From Neobacillus vireti (GTDB lineage Bacteria > Bacillota > Bacilli > Bacillales > Cytobacillaceae), in contig NZ_LDNB01000006.1 of the NCBI RefSeq assembly GCF_001026695.1, forward strand, positions 133,031 through 197,030: a stretch of DNA of 64,000 nucleotides, read 5' to 3'. Position numbers and translations under genes: made by a program. Shown here in pieces: positions 32,476 through 41,228 of the stretch. Under the pieces are notes generated by a model, which was not told the origin of the DNA, ran no database searches, and saw nothing but the letters and a program-made list of their open reading frames with translations. Positions within the stretch are counted from its first letter, which is position 1. The number at the start of each line of letters is the position of its first letter.

Positions 32476-33780
32476 TTGGATGATCAACAAAAGCTTCGCA
32501 AAGCCACGTATCATCTTTGGACATTCACGATTAGTAAACTGATTTCTTCCTTTGGGGCACAAGTCTATGCTTTTGCCATTAGTTTTTATATTTTACAGGC
32601 AACCGGGTCAGCGGCCAGTTTTGCCGTGAACTTAATTTGCAATATTTTGCCGCGAACACTCGCGGCACCATTCGCCGGGTACATGGCGGATAAGTATTCA
32701 AGAAAAATGATTGTCGTTATAGCACAAATTGCTACAACGATGGCTATAGGGGTATTACTGGTCGTAAGTTTCACATCAGGATTGTCACTCGCGGCGATTT
32801 ATACCACTTCCTGTATATTGTCCCTTACGTCGATGTTTTCCGGGGTTACGTTTACATCCTCGATTACAGGGCTAGTGGATAAAGAAAGAGTCCAGCGAGC
32901 AATGTCATTAAACCAAATGTCTATTTCCTTTGCAGCGATAGCCAGCCCGGCAGTAGGGGGTCTATTGTACGGTGCTGTCTCAATGCCTGTATTCCTCATC
33001 ATGTATATGTCAGCTTCCATTACTGCTGTCATTCTTGAATCAACGATGAATTTTAAACTGTTTGCAAACAGAAAAAAACACGCCACAGGTGAACCAAAAG
33101 AATCTATGTGGCAAAGCATAAAGGCGGGAATTAGTTATTTGAAATTGCAACCGCTGCTAATGGCGATTATCTGGATTTCCCTGTTAATAAATTTCCTCTT
33201 TGGTGCGTTTGAGGTCGGTTATTCCTTCATTCTTATTGAAAAATTAAAAATGGTTTCCCAGCATTTTGGTTTTACCCAAGGGGCATTTGCAGTGGGAATG
33301 CTACTCTTATCCATCTTTTTCTCCGTAAGAAAAGAAGTGAAATTTCCGTTTCTTGTTTCCAAGCGGGGCATTATTGGGATGGGGTTCATTATGGGGTCAA
33401 TTGCGGTTCCGCTAATGGTCAAAATGACGTATGGTTGGATTTTTAGTTTTTACGTAATCATGATGTTTACTCTTGGTGCGTTGGTGATTATTGTGAATAC
33501 GCCAATCCAAGTAATGATGCAGAAACAAATCGACGATGATTACAAAGGCCGTGTTTTTTCGATTCTTGAAACGATGGCAACGGCACTGATGCCGCTTGGT
33601 ATGGTACTTTACGGTTTTTTGTACGATGTTTTTGCGCCGCAATGGGTTCTACTAATAACAGCTGGGGTATTTTTAGTCGTTATTCTTGTCCTGGCACGGC
33701 CTTCCGTTATTAGGGCAGCACATCCGGAGTTAGAGAGAACCCGGTCATTCAACTATTCTTATAAAAAAGGCAGCGCCTAA
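32476..33780 (+). CDS. MFS transporter (enterobactin exporter/multidrug-like)
   Basis: A 434-residue major facilitator with about 12 TM helices. The cytoplasmic loop 2-3 motif is GYMADKYSRKMIVV, and the family-specific end YKGRVFSILETMATALMPLGMVLYGFLYD matches the MFS_3/EntS-type exporters (macrolide or multidrug efflux). The substrate is unknown. TTG 32476 is chosen over GTG 32464 because GGTGGGG sits 6 nt upstream. It is divergent from the XRE-TPR regulator and immediately behind the second operator copy, so it is likely repressed by it. Confidence 0.87.
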   Translation: MDDQQKLRKATYHLWTFTISKLISSFGAQVYAFAISFYILQATGSAASFAVNLICNILPRTLAAPFAGYMADKYSRKMIVVIAQIATTMAIGVLLVVSFTSGLSLAAIYTTSCILSLTSMFSGVTFTSSITGLVDKERVQRAMSLNQMSISFAAIASPAVGGLLYGAVSMPVFLIMYMSASITAVILESTMNFKLFANRKKHATGEPKESMWQSIKAGISYLKLQPLLMAIIWISLLINFLFGAFEVGYSFILIEKLKMVSQHFGFTQGAFAVGMLLLSIFFSVRKEVKFPFLVSKRGIIGMGFIMGSIAVPLMVKMTYGWIFSFYVIMMFTLGALVIIVNTPIQVMMQKQIDDDYKGRVFSILETMATALMPLGMVLYGFLYDVFAPQWVLLITAGVFLVVILVLARPSVIRAAHPELERTRSFNYSYKKGSA

Positions 33781-33800
33781 TCGGTGTTGCTTTCTTTGTT
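33764..33800 (+). terminator. Terminator overlapping the MFS stop
   Basis: AAAGGCAGCGCC pairs with GGTGTTGCTTT (one or two G-U pairs) and is followed by CTTTGTTTTTTATG. Confidence 0.65.
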
Positions 33801-34055
33801 TTTTATGTTCAATAATTCGTCACAATTGCCTTCCGAAAGACCCCCCTTTTTCATTCCTATCCTTATCCCAATATAATACATAAACCACTTAACAACAGTG
33901 CAATTGTTGTTTTATTCCTGCGTTCTACCTCCTTTTTATTTGCGTCAAATAATGAGTTCTTTTCATAAAAACTCAATTACTAGTGATACAGTTCACTACA
34001 CTGATAACGATTCCCAATTATCATATGAGTAACAATAACTTTAGGAGGGGTTTCG

Positions 34056-34193
34056 ATGGGAGGTTCAAAGGTTAGCAGAAAAAAGGCCGATAAAGAATCT
34101 TATAAAGGGACAATTTTTTCCGTAACAGTGGTTGGGGCAGTTATTCTTGTAACGTATTTCGTGCTATACGGTCTTTATATGGCAAGAGTTTAA
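34056..34193 (+). CDS. Cytochrome c oxidase subunit IIa-like miniprotein
   Basis: A 45-residue protein: a basic soluble head (MGGSKVSRKKADKESYKG) and one TM helix (TIFSVTVVGAVILVTYFVLY). The size, single helix and position directly before subunit II of a ba3-type oxidase match subunit IIa, which packs against subunits I and II. TTAGGAGGGG precedes ATG 34056; the next gene starts 13 nt downstream. First gene of the oxidase operon. Confidence 0.8.
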   Translation: MGGSKVSRKKADKESYKGTIFSVTVVGAVILVTYFVLYGLYMARV

Positions 34194-34206
34194 GGGGGAA
34201 AAGAAG

Positions 34207-34668
34207 ATGCATCGTGAAGAAAAAATATGGCTGACGTTAAGCTTTGGTATGATTATGATCTTTATGTTTATCACTGGTTATCAAGCATTTGCCCAAGGTA
34301 TGGCACCGCCGAGTAATAAGGAAATCATTGATCCGCAAAAAGTGGATCAACAAGCATCATTTGACAAACCTGGTATCACAAAAATTGGTGACAAAGAATA
34401 TGAAGTGGTCATGACCTTACAAGTGTTTAGTTTTAATCCAGGTAATATTGAAGTTCCAGCCGGATCAACGGTCCATTTTACACTGACTTCTAAAGATGTT
34501 GTCCACGGATTTGAAGTTGCCGGAACAAACCTAAATGCGATGGTACCACCAGGGCATATTCAAAAAATTACCCAGAAATTCGATAAAGCTGGAACGTATT
34601 TAGTTCTATGTAATGAATATTGCGGTGCCGGCCACCAAATGATGAGTACAACAATTACGGTTAAATAA
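34207..34668 (+). CDS. cbaB: ba3-type cytochrome c oxidase subunit II
   Basis: A 153-residue protein with one N-terminal TM (LTLSFGMIMIFMFITGYQAF) and a cupredoxin domain outside the membrane. The CuA site is visible: His in DVVHGFEV and CNEYCGAGHQMM (Cys-x3-Cys-x3-His-x2-Met). It accepts electrons from cytochrome c and passes them to subunit I. Short, one-helix subunit II is typical for the B-type (ba3) oxidases. GGGGGAAAAGAAG precedes ATG 34207, and subunit I follows after 14 nt. Confidence 0.93.
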   Translation: MHREEKIWLTLSFGMIMIFMFITGYQAFAQGMAPPSNKEIIDPQKVDQQASFDKPGITKIGDKEYEVVMTLQVFSFNPGNIEVPAGSTVHFTLTSKDVVHGFEVAGTNLNAMVPPGHIQKITQKFDKAGTYLVLCNEYCGAGHQMMSTTITVK

Positions 34669-34682
34669 AGGTGGGATACAAA

Positions 34683-36359
34683 ATGGCAATACCAAAAACG
34701 TTAAAAGAAAAAGCAAATAAAGAGATGGGCATCAGCACGGAGGATGCCAGAATTACGAAAACCTATTTATTTGTCGCCTTTATGGCCTTACTCATTGGTG
34801 GGTTGTTAGGCTTACTGCAAGGATTAAACCGGGCAGGCCTGCTGGAATTACCATCATGGCTTAATTATTATCAAGTTCTGACCGCACATGGTTTATTACT
34901 GGTTGTTGTGTTAACGGCTTTCTTTACGATTGGTTATTTTTATGCAGGGCTCTCCCATACCTTAGGAGGGCTGCTTCCAAAAGTAAGAAAGATGGCCTGG
35001 ATTGGTTTTGGGCTGAAAATTGTCGGATTTGTCTTTGCAGTAATCCCTATCTTAATGGGTAACGCATCAGTTATGTATACCTTTTATCCGCCAATGGCCG
35101 CTTCACCATGGTTCTATATTGGTTTAGCCTTAATTGTTGTGGGTGTTTGGATGTGTGCATTCGGAGCCTTTATTCAAGTTGCAAATTGGCGAAAAAATAA
35201 TAAAGGAAAACATGTTCCAATCCTATCATTCTTTGCAACTGGAGTATTTATCCTATTATTCTTCGGTTCTCTGCCTGTGGCAATCGAAGTAATTGTAATG
35301 ATTATTCCTTGGTCATTCGGTTGGGTAAAGACGATAAACGTAATGGTTGCCCGGACACTATTTTGGGCCTTTGGCCATACATTAGTTAACATTTGGTATT
35401 TAACAGCCGTTTCAGCATGGTATGTTATTGTTCCGAAGATTATCGGCGGAAAACGCTGGAGCGATCTATTAACTCGGATTGTTATTATTGCCTTAGTAAT
35501 TATGAACATTACCGGTGGATTCCACCATCAAATCATTGACCCAGGTATTTCAGAATCCGTTAAATTTATGCACGTGTTTATGAGTTTAGCGATTGGTTTC
35601 CCATCATTAATGACAGCATGGGCAATGTTTGCAGTATTTGAACGGACGGCAAGGAAGAATGGCGGAAAAGGAATAGTCGGCTGGTACAAAAAAATGCCTT
35701 GGGGCGATGTTCGTTTCCTAGCACCATTTATTGCAATGCTTGCCTTTATCCCTGCAGGAGCAGGCGGTATTGTACAATCCACGAACCAATTAAACCAAGT
35801 CGTTCATAACACGATGTGGATTGCTGGACATTTCCACTTAACATTAGGTATGTCAGTGGTCATGACATTCTTTGGAATAAGTTATTGGTTAGTTCCGTAT
35901 GTATCCAAACGCGTCTTAACACCAGCAATCAATAAATTGGGTGTTATCCAAACGATTATTTGGACAGTTGGTATGGTCATTATGTCAGGAGCCATGCATA
36001 CGGTCGGATTACTTGGTTCTCCGAGAAGAACCTCTTATACAACCTATGGTGATAACGCGACAGCGTTAGGCTGGAACCCATATTTACTCCTGTTAGCTGT
36101 TGGCGGTACCTTGTTAATTATTGGTGTCCTTCTTCAAGTGTACGCTGTTATCAATATGATGTTCTTTGCACCAAAAGGAGAGACAGAATTCCCGATTGCT
36201 GAAGAGGAAGAGGGCGCTTCGAAAACTCCATATTGGACAGAGCGCTGGGGCCTATGGATTGTAATAATGCTGATTTTTGTCGGAATGGCTTATGTTATCC
36301 CGCTTACAGAATTTATCGTTAACGCACCACCAGGATCACCGCCGTTTAAAACTTGGTGA
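34683..36359 (+). CDS. cbaA: ba3-type cytochrome c oxidase subunit I
   Basis: A 558-residue haem-copper oxidase subunit with about 13 TM segments. Expected ligand regions are present: LTAHGLLLVVV (low-spin haem His), WAFGHTLVNIWYL (CuB His and the cross-linked Tyr zone), GGFHHQIIDPG (CuB His pair) and HNTMWIAGHFHLTLG (haem histidines). It reduces oxygen to water and pumps protons. ATG 34683 follows AAAGGTGGG; an upstream GTG (34671) lies on the ribosome site. A terminator at 36368 precedes the SCO gene. Confidence 0.93.
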   Translation: MAIPKTLKEKANKEMGISTEDARITKTYLFVAFMALLIGGLLGLLQGLNRAGLLELPSWLNYYQVLTAHGLLLVVVLTAFFTIGYFYAGLSHTLGGLLPKVRKMAWIGFGLKIVGFVFAVIPILMGNASVMYTFYPPMAASPWFYIGLALIVVGVWMCAFGAFIQVANWRKNNKGKHVPILSFFATGVFILLFFGSLPVAIEVIVMIIPWSFGWVKTINVMVARTLFWAFGHTLVNIWYLTAVSAWYVIVPKIIGGKRWSDLLTRIVIIALVIMNITGGFHHQIIDPGISESVKFMHVFMSLAIGFPSLMTAWAMFAVFERTARKNGGKGIVGWYKKMPWGDVRFLAPFIAMLAFIPAGAGGIVQSTNQLNQVVHNTMWIAGHFHLTLGMSVVMTFFGISYWLVPYVSKRVLTPAINKLGVIQTIIWTVGMVIMSGAMHTVGLLGSPRRTSYTTYGDNATALGWNPYLLLLAVGGTLLIIGVLLQVYAVINMMFFAPKGETEFPIAEEEEGASKTPYWTERWGLWIVIMLIFVGMAYVIPLTEFIVNAPPGSPPFKTW

Positions 36360-36367
36360 TTTTTTGA

Positions 36368-36402
36368 AAAATAGATAGCTCGTTGCTTAGAGCTATCTAT
36401 TT
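36368..36402 (+). terminator. Terminator after oxidase subunit I
   Basis: AAATAGATAGCTC pairs with GAGCTATCTATTT across an 8 nt loop; the following sequence is CTACTTAAAG, so the T tract is short and read-through into the SCO gene is possible. Confidence 0.7.
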
Positions 36403-36439
36403 CTACTTAAAGTAAAAATAGATTTGGGAAGTGATCTCC

Positions 36440-37078
36440 GTGATCAAAAACCGGCATACGGCATTCGCTAGTTTTCTTGTTATCATCTTTGGATGTATAT
36501 TGTTCTATCTTGGGACAGATGGATTCACTGCTTTTACAGCGGAAACTGCGAGGGTCAATCAACTAATCGACATTAAGCCTAAATTCTCCGATGTCACTTT
36601 TGAGGATAGCAAAGGACGAACATACTCAATTTCAGAGTTTAAGGATAAATACGTATTCATTACCTTTCTTTATACATCCTGTACAACGGTTTGCCCTAAA
36701 TTAGAAATGAACATGTCCAAAGTGTATGATTTGCTGCCAAACAAGTATATCGGCAAAGATATTGTTTTTTTAAGCATAAGCTTTGATGCAAAAAGAGACG
36801 ACCCGGCTACATTGGAAAAATATCGCGGCTATTTCAATAGTGATGGCGAAACCTGGCGGATGGCAAGGATTTCGAACCAAGCTGAGTTGGATTCATTGTT
36901 AAATGCATTTGGAGTGATTGTTATTCCTGATGAAAATGGGAACTTTGCACATAACTCAGCCTTTTACTTAGTGGACAAACAAGGCACGCTCATCGATGTC
37001 ATGGACTATAAAAAGATTGATGAAGCAGGTCAGAAACTTGTCAGCATTCTTAAAAAGGATGGGGGGAGTAAACAATGA
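36440..37078 (+). CDS. SCO1/SenC copper chaperone
   Basis: A 212-residue membrane-anchored thioredoxin-fold protein. After an N-terminal TM anchor comes the copper site TSCTTVCPKLEMN (C-x3-C-P) and a distal His in NFAHNSAFYLVD. SCO proteins deliver copper to the CuA centre of oxidase subunit II, which fits its place behind cbaB-cbaA. GTG 36440 is chosen since GGGAAGTG precedes it; GTG 36431 is inside that site. It overlaps the next gene by 4 nt. Confidence 0.92.
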   Translation: MIKNRHTAFASFLVIIFGCILFYLGTDGFTAFTAETARVNQLIDIKPKFSDVTFEDSKGRTYSISEFKDKYVFITFLYTSCTTVCPKLEMNMSKVYDLLPNKYIGKDIVFLSISFDAKRDDPATLEKYRGYFNSDGETWRMARISNQAELDSLLNAFGVIVIPDENGNFAHNSAFYLVDKQGTLIDVMDYKKIDEAGQKLVSILKKDGGSKQ

Positions 37079-37632
37079 ACCAATTCTTTTCCGGCTTCCT
37101 GCTGGTTATTTTCTTAGCACTCCCTCCCGTTGCCCATTTATTGGAATCGATTATGATTGTCCACATGCATATGCAAATGCCGCTGCTGGTTATTGCGGGG
37201 TTCTTAATGGCTCGTCTTTTTCAACTGCGCTTTCCACGTTTTTTTGAAAAATGGAATGGTAATGGTATCCCGGGAATTCTATTATTTCTCATCATCATCG
37301 TTTTTTGGACGATTCCACGATCAATGGATGAAGCCTTAAACTTCCAAAGTATGGAGATATTTAAATTTTTCAGTTTGTCGATTTTAGCAGGAATACCGCT
37401 TCGTGACAGCTGGAAAAAACTTAGTTCGTTTGGGAAAAACGCTGTTATCATTATTTTTACAATTAAGTATTTTGGGATGGGATTGTTATATATTAAAGCA
37501 CCTGTGCAATTATGCAACAATTACCTCATTATGGATCAATTAACGCTCGGCTGGGGATTTTTAACGACAGCAATCTGCCTGGTTATCTATTTGTTGTACG
37601 TCACCTTTACGGATCCAACTAAATATCAATAA
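37075..37632 (+). CDS. Multi-TM protein of the oxidase cluster
   Basis: A 185-residue membrane protein with about five TM helices. The His/Met-rich stretch IMIVHMHMQMPLLV (about 27-40) could bind copper or haem. It overlaps the SCO gene by ATGA, so it is translationally coupled to copper delivery. I recognise no named domain. An accessory role in oxidase assembly or copper handling is inferred from position and the His/Met cluster only. Confidence 0.75.
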   Translation: MNQFFSGFLLVIFLALPPVAHLLESIMIVHMHMQMPLLVIAGFLMARLFQLRFPRFFEKWNGNGIPGILLFLIIIVFWTIPRSMDEALNFQSMEIFKFFSLSILAGIPLRDSWKKLSSFGKNAVIIIFTIKYFGMGLLYIKAPVQLCNNYLIMDQLTLGWGFLTTAICLVIYLLYVTFTDPTKYQ

Positions 37633-37734
37633 ACTAAAAGAACTCCCAATCAATCGACTGGGCTTACCTACTTTATGGTTACCTTTACAGATGAATATGG
37701 TCAGTTTTTATAAAAATATAACTCCATAATTGAT

Positions 37735-37763
37735 GAGTGCGGGTGAGCCGGCGCTCTTTTTTT
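37735..37763 (+). terminator. Terminator of the oxidase cluster
   Basis: GAGTGC-gggtgagccg-GCGCTC followed by seven T. Confidence 0.75.
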
Positions 37764-37805
37764 CGTCCGTTGGTGTATAGTTGAAAAAATGTCACCGCTT
37801 ACATA

Positions 37806-37833
37806 TTGTTTTATTTGGAATTAGTGGTATGAT
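37806..37833 (+). promoter_or_regulatory. Probable promoter of the PTS operon
   Basis: TTGTTT (37806) - 16 nt - TATGAT (37828), placing the transcript start about 20 nt before the antiterminator element. Confidence 0.5.
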
Positions 37834-37860
37834 TAAGTTGTGCAGTTTAATATTGATCAC

Positions 37861-37937
37861 ATGTTACTGATACGATCAGGCATGGTGGTAAAATGAATGG
37901 ATGCTAAATCCGTTTATTTGTACCTCCATGCCTTTTT
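37861..37937 (+). promoter_or_regulatory. GlcT-type RNA antiterminator (RAT) overlapping a terminator
   Basis: ATGTTACTGATACGATCAGG at 37861-37880 continues into CATGG and closely resembles the ptsG RAT bound by GlcT in B. subtilis (GTTACTGATTCGATCAGGCAT as I recall it). Its right half is the left arm of a terminator: AGGCATGGTGGTA (37879) pairs with TACCTCCATGCCT (37921-37933), one mismatch, then TTTTTT. Folding of one excludes the other, the classic PTS antitermination switch. It controls the EIIA gene 55 nt downstream. Confidence 0.85.
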
Positions 37938-37992
37938 TGTTGTATTTTAGCATCTTTGGGAAACATAATCAAAAAACAAAGGAGTAATTGTT

Positions 37993-38481
37993 ATGCGCTT
38001 TAATTTTTTCAAAAAAGAACCAGTGGATTTTTACACACCAGTCAGCGGCAAAATCATTACGCTCGAGGAGGTTCCCGATCCTGTTTTCAGTCAAAAGATG
38101 ATGGGAGATGGGCTGGCTGTAGTTCCATCAGCCGGAGATATTGTTTCTCCAGTAAAGGGGACCGTTATTCTTGTGGCGGCTACTAAGCATGCAGTTGGTC
38201 TCCGTGCCGACGACGGTACAGAAATTCTGATTCATGTTGGCTTGGAAACCGTTGCTTTGGATGGTAAGGGCTTCAATGTTGCTGTAAAAGACGGGGACAA
38301 AGTTTCAGCCGGACAGCTACTAATAGAGGTTGACTGGGAATATATTAGTACAAACGCCAAAAGCACGGTCACGCCGGTTGTGATTACCAACAGTGAAGAA
38401 GGCAAAAAGCACTATGCTTTCACCGAGGAAAAGGAAGGTACTGCCGGCAAGACGGTTTTATTCACTGCTTCGGCAAAATAA
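37993..38481 (+). CDS. PTS glucose-family EIIA (Crr-like)
   Basis: A 162-residue EIIA-Glc domain protein. The phosphorylated histidine lies in ILIHVGLETV (about residue 76) and the partner His in ATKHAVGL (about 61). The N-terminal FYTPVSGKIITLEEVPDPVF is typical. It takes phosphate from HPr and passes it to an EIIB. A separate EIIA next to an EIICB lacking its own EIIA (38680) indicates that they work together. AAAGGAG precedes ATG 37993. Expression is behind the RAT/terminator switch. Confidence 0.92.
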   Translation: MRFNFFKKEPVDFYTPVSGKIITLEEVPDPVFSQKMMGDGLAVVPSAGDIVSPVKGTVILVAATKHAVGLRADDGTEILIHVGLETVALDGKGFNVAVKDGDKVSAGQLLIEVDWEYISTNAKSTVTPVVITNSEEGKKHYAFTEEKEGTAGKTVLFTASAK

Positions 38482-38487
38482 TCTGCT

Positions 38488-38537
38488 AAAAAGTGAAGGG
38501 CTGCTTTCGACTGGCAGCACTTCACTTTTAAAAAAAT
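38488..38537 (+). terminator. Hairpin between EIIA and EIICB genes
   Basis: AAAAGTGAAG-GGCTGC pairs with GCAGC-ACTTCACTTTT. The downstream flank is A-rich, so it may act as an mRNA stabiliser or partial terminator. A TTGACA (38573) - 16 nt - CATATT pair further down could give EIICB its own promoter. Confidence 0.6.
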
Positions 38538-38679
38538 TTGCCTTAAGGAGGTGATTGAAAAAAATAGTAAGATTGACACAAGGCTGCTATACGTCATATT
38601 TTTGCTGAAATCATTTATTTTCATTGGTCGTATTTTTAGATGTTTAGTAGTTTAATTAAAATTAATTGGAGGTAATAAG

Positions 38680-40125
38680 ATGAAGAAGTATTTTCAAAGA
38701 CTTGGGCGCTCGTTGATGCTGCCCGTAGCCGTATTACCGGCTGCCGCCATTTTGATGGGTATTGGTTATTGGATTGACCCTTCAGGCTGGGGAGCTGATA
38801 GTCCAGTAGCATCATTCTTAATTAAAGCCGGCGGTTCCATCATTGACAATATTCCGATTCTCTTTGCTGTCGGTGTTGCACTTGGAATGGCAAAAGAACG
38901 GGACGGCTCCGCCGCACTTAGTGGATTGGTTGCCTTCTTAGTTGTAACCACTTTGCTTTCAAAGGATTCAGTTGCGATGCTGCAAGGAATTGATGTAGCA
39001 AAGGTTGACCCTGCTTTTGGCAAAATTGGAAATGCCTTTGTTGGTATTCTCTCAGGTATTGTTGCATCAATGATGTACAACCGCTTTAGTCAGGTAAAGT
39101 TACCAGATTTCTTGGCCTTCTTTAGCGGCAAACGCTTAGTGCCAATAATGACAGCGGTTTCGATGATTGTTGCTTCTGTCGTATTGTTCTTTGTATGGCC
39201 TGCCATTTTTACCGGTTTAGTTTCTTTCGGTACAGGAATGAGTAAGTTAGGGGCTTTCGGTGCCGGCCTTTATGGCTTCTTCAACCGACTATTAATCCCG
39301 ACCGGACTGCATCACGCCTTGAACTCTGTGTTCTGGTTTGATGTTGCCGGAATTGATGATATTAAGAACTTCTGGGCAAGTAAAGGGGAAAAAGGTGTTA
39401 CCGGAATGTATCAAGCTGGCTTCTTCCCTGTTATGATGTTTGGCTTGCCAGCGGCTGCATTAGCAATGATTCATACGGCAAAAACGAGGAAGAAAAAACA
39501 AGTGGCTTCGTTAATGCTAGCTGCTGGATTCGCTTCCTTCTTTACTGGGGTAACAGAACCAATTGAATTTGCATTTATGTTTGTTGCTCCAATGCTTTAT
39601 CTTGTTCATGCTGTGTTAACAGGTCTTTCTTTAGCAATTGCTGCCATGTTCCACTGGACAGCAGGTTTTGGTTTTAGTGCTGGATTTATCGACTGGTTTT
39701 TAAGTTTGAAAATTCCAATTGCAAACCAGCCATATATGTTAATTGTTCAAGGTTTGGTCTTTGCCGTAATTTACTACTTCTTATTCCGCTTCATCATTAC
39801 AAAATTCAACCTAATGACTCCGGGTCGTGAGGAAGATGATGAAGATGATGAAGTGTCTCTTGCTAAAGGCGATAGTAAATTTGCTGTAATGGCAGCGCAA
39901 ATTTACGAAGGCTTAGGCGGCGATGCGAACGTGACTGCAGTTGACAATTGTGTCACACGTCTAAGAATGGAAGTAAAAGACATGAAAGCCGTCGACCAAA
40001 AGAAAATTAAGGCGACAGGTGTACCTGGGATTAATATCGTTGGACCGGAAAGCATTCAAGTTATTGTCGGAACAAACGTACAATTTGTTGCTGATGAAAT
40101 TATGAAAATCCGGAAGAAAAGATAA
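38680..40125 (+). CDS. PTS EIICB, glucose/N-acetylglucosamine family
   Basis: A 481-residue sugar permease. The EIIC part (about 1-390, ~10 TM) starts FQRLGRSLMLPVAVLPAAA and includes NRLLIPTGLHHALNSVFWF and GVTEPIEFAFMF. It is followed by an acidic linker (EEDDEDDEVS) and an EIIB domain with the phospho-cysteine in VDNCVTRLRMEV. The EIIC sequence looks closer to NagE (GlcNAc) than to PtsG, while the leader RNA looks GlcT-like, so the sugar is glucose or GlcNAc. No EIIA is fused; the upstream EIIA gene supplies it. GGAGG precedes ATG 38680. Confidence 0.92.
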   Translation: MKKYFQRLGRSLMLPVAVLPAAAILMGIGYWIDPSGWGADSPVASFLIKAGGSIIDNIPILFAVGVALGMAKERDGSAALSGLVAFLVVTTLLSKDSVAMLQGIDVAKVDPAFGKIGNAFVGILSGIVASMMYNRFSQVKLPDFLAFFSGKRLVPIMTAVSMIVASVVLFFVWPAIFTGLVSFGTGMSKLGAFGAGLYGFFNRLLIPTGLHHALNSVFWFDVAGIDDIKNFWASKGEKGVTGMYQAGFFPVMMFGLPAAALAMIHTAKTRKKKQVASLMLAAGFASFFTGVTEPIEFAFMFVAPMLYLVHAVLTGLSLAIAAMFHWTAGFGFSAGFIDWFLSLKIPIANQPYMLIVQGLVFAVIYYFLFRFIITKFNLMTPGREEDDEDDEVSLAKGDSKFAVMAAQIYEGLGGDANVTAVDNCVTRLRMEVKDMKAVDQKKIKATGVPGINIVGPESIQVIVGTNVQFVADEIMKIRKKR

Positions 40126-40137
40126 AAGGTGATTGAT

Positions 40138-40176
40138 AAAAAACGCTTGGACTCGAATTGGGTCCAAGCGTTTTTT
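40138..40176. terminator. Bidirectional terminator between PTS and antiterminator genes
   Basis: AAAAAACGCTTGGA pairs with TCCAAGCGTTTTTT around an 11 nt loop, symmetric with A and T runs on the two sides. Confidence 0.9.
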
Positions 40177-40993
40177 AACGCTTTCGCAATCTTTCGATAT
40201 GAAGGGTTAAATATCCAAGTTCATGGTCTGGCAGAAGCATGCCGTGATTTTTCAATAGAACGTTAGCGACTTTCCTTGCACAATTGTAGGCCGCAGGGAA
40301 TTTATTGGTGATCATTTTCAGCATCTCGTCATCGATTGTGTTCGGCTCAGGACTGCTGATGCGAGAAATGGCAAAACGAAGATGAGTTATTAAGCGCTGG
40401 TAGGAAAGGTCATCATCGTCAATTTCAAGGTTTAAGGAATCCTTAATTGTCTCAACCATGCTCCCAATGATGGCAGTTTGCCTTAGTGTGTGCTTCATAT
40501 CTCCGCCTTGCAGGTTAGCGGTGTGCAGATGAAGTGCGATAAAGGCCGCTTCATCAGCCGGCATTTTAATGTTGGTCTTTTTTTCGATATGCTGGATTGC
40601 CCACATGCCGATATCAAATTCTCTTTTATAGAGGATTTTTATTTCGTGTAAAAGCTTATTTTTCAACTTAATTCCATCCCGTACACGTTCAATGGCGAAT
40701 GACAAGTGATCGGTAAGGGCGATGTGAATATGGTCGTTTAATTTGGCTCCAAGGGATTCTTCAGCGTGAGTGATAATTTCTTCTGAGAGGGCAAAATGTT
40801 CTTCGGGTATTTGGAGAAGCAGCTTCTGAAATTTCTCATTTTCTTTCATAACAAATAGTTTCTCAACCTTACTCGGGTTAATAATATCATTTTTCCTCTT
40901 TTGATAGGCAATTCCTGCGCCAATGGCAATCTTTTCTTGATTATTATCGGAAACCACCACGGCATTGTTATTGAGAATTTTTTTTATTTTCAC
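40175..40993 (-). CDS. BglG/LicT/GlcT-family PRD antiterminator
   Basis: A 272-residue antiterminator. Residues 1-55 are the RNA-binding CAT domain (KKILNNNAVVVSDNNQEKI, then GIAYQKRKND). Two PTS regulation domains follow, with conserved histidines in HIHIALTDHLSFAIERV, ALHLHTANL, LITHLRFAISR and LPDHELGYLTLHIERL. Unphosphorylated or HPr-phosphorylated states decide RNA binding. Convergent with the EIICB gene, its obvious target is the RAT at 37861. In B. subtilis glcT lies next to ptsG, so GlcT is the best guess, with a LicT-type paralogue possible. GTG start at 40993. Confidence 0.9.
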   Translation of the reverse strand: MKIKKILNNNAVVVSDNNQEKIAIGAGIAYQKRKNDIINPSKVEKLFVMKENEKFQKLLLQIPEEHFALSEEIITHAEESLGAKLNDHIHIALTDHLSFAIERVRDGIKLKNKLLHEIKILYKREFDIGMWAIQHIEKKTNIKMPADEAAFIALHLHTANLQGGDMKHTLRQTAIIGSMVETIKDSLNLEIDDDDLSYQRLITHLRFAISRISSPEPNTIDDEMLKMITNKFPAAYNCARKVANVLLKNHGMLLPDHELGYLTLHIERLRKR

Positions 40994-41228
40994 ATGAAAA
41001 CATCTCCTTCTTTTCTGGAGCGATTAAGAAATTGATTGGGAATGATTCTACCTTTACACAGTCATTCCTCTATATTTATAGACTTTCGACATTATACCAC
41101 TTTTTCCTTCTTTCTTGCCCGATAGTCAGGAAAAATCGTCTGCAGTCTCTATAAAAATGTCTTTTTTTCAAAAAATGGTTTAATCTTAATGAAGCTGTGT
41201 TAGAAATTTACTTAAATAGGTGTAAGCG

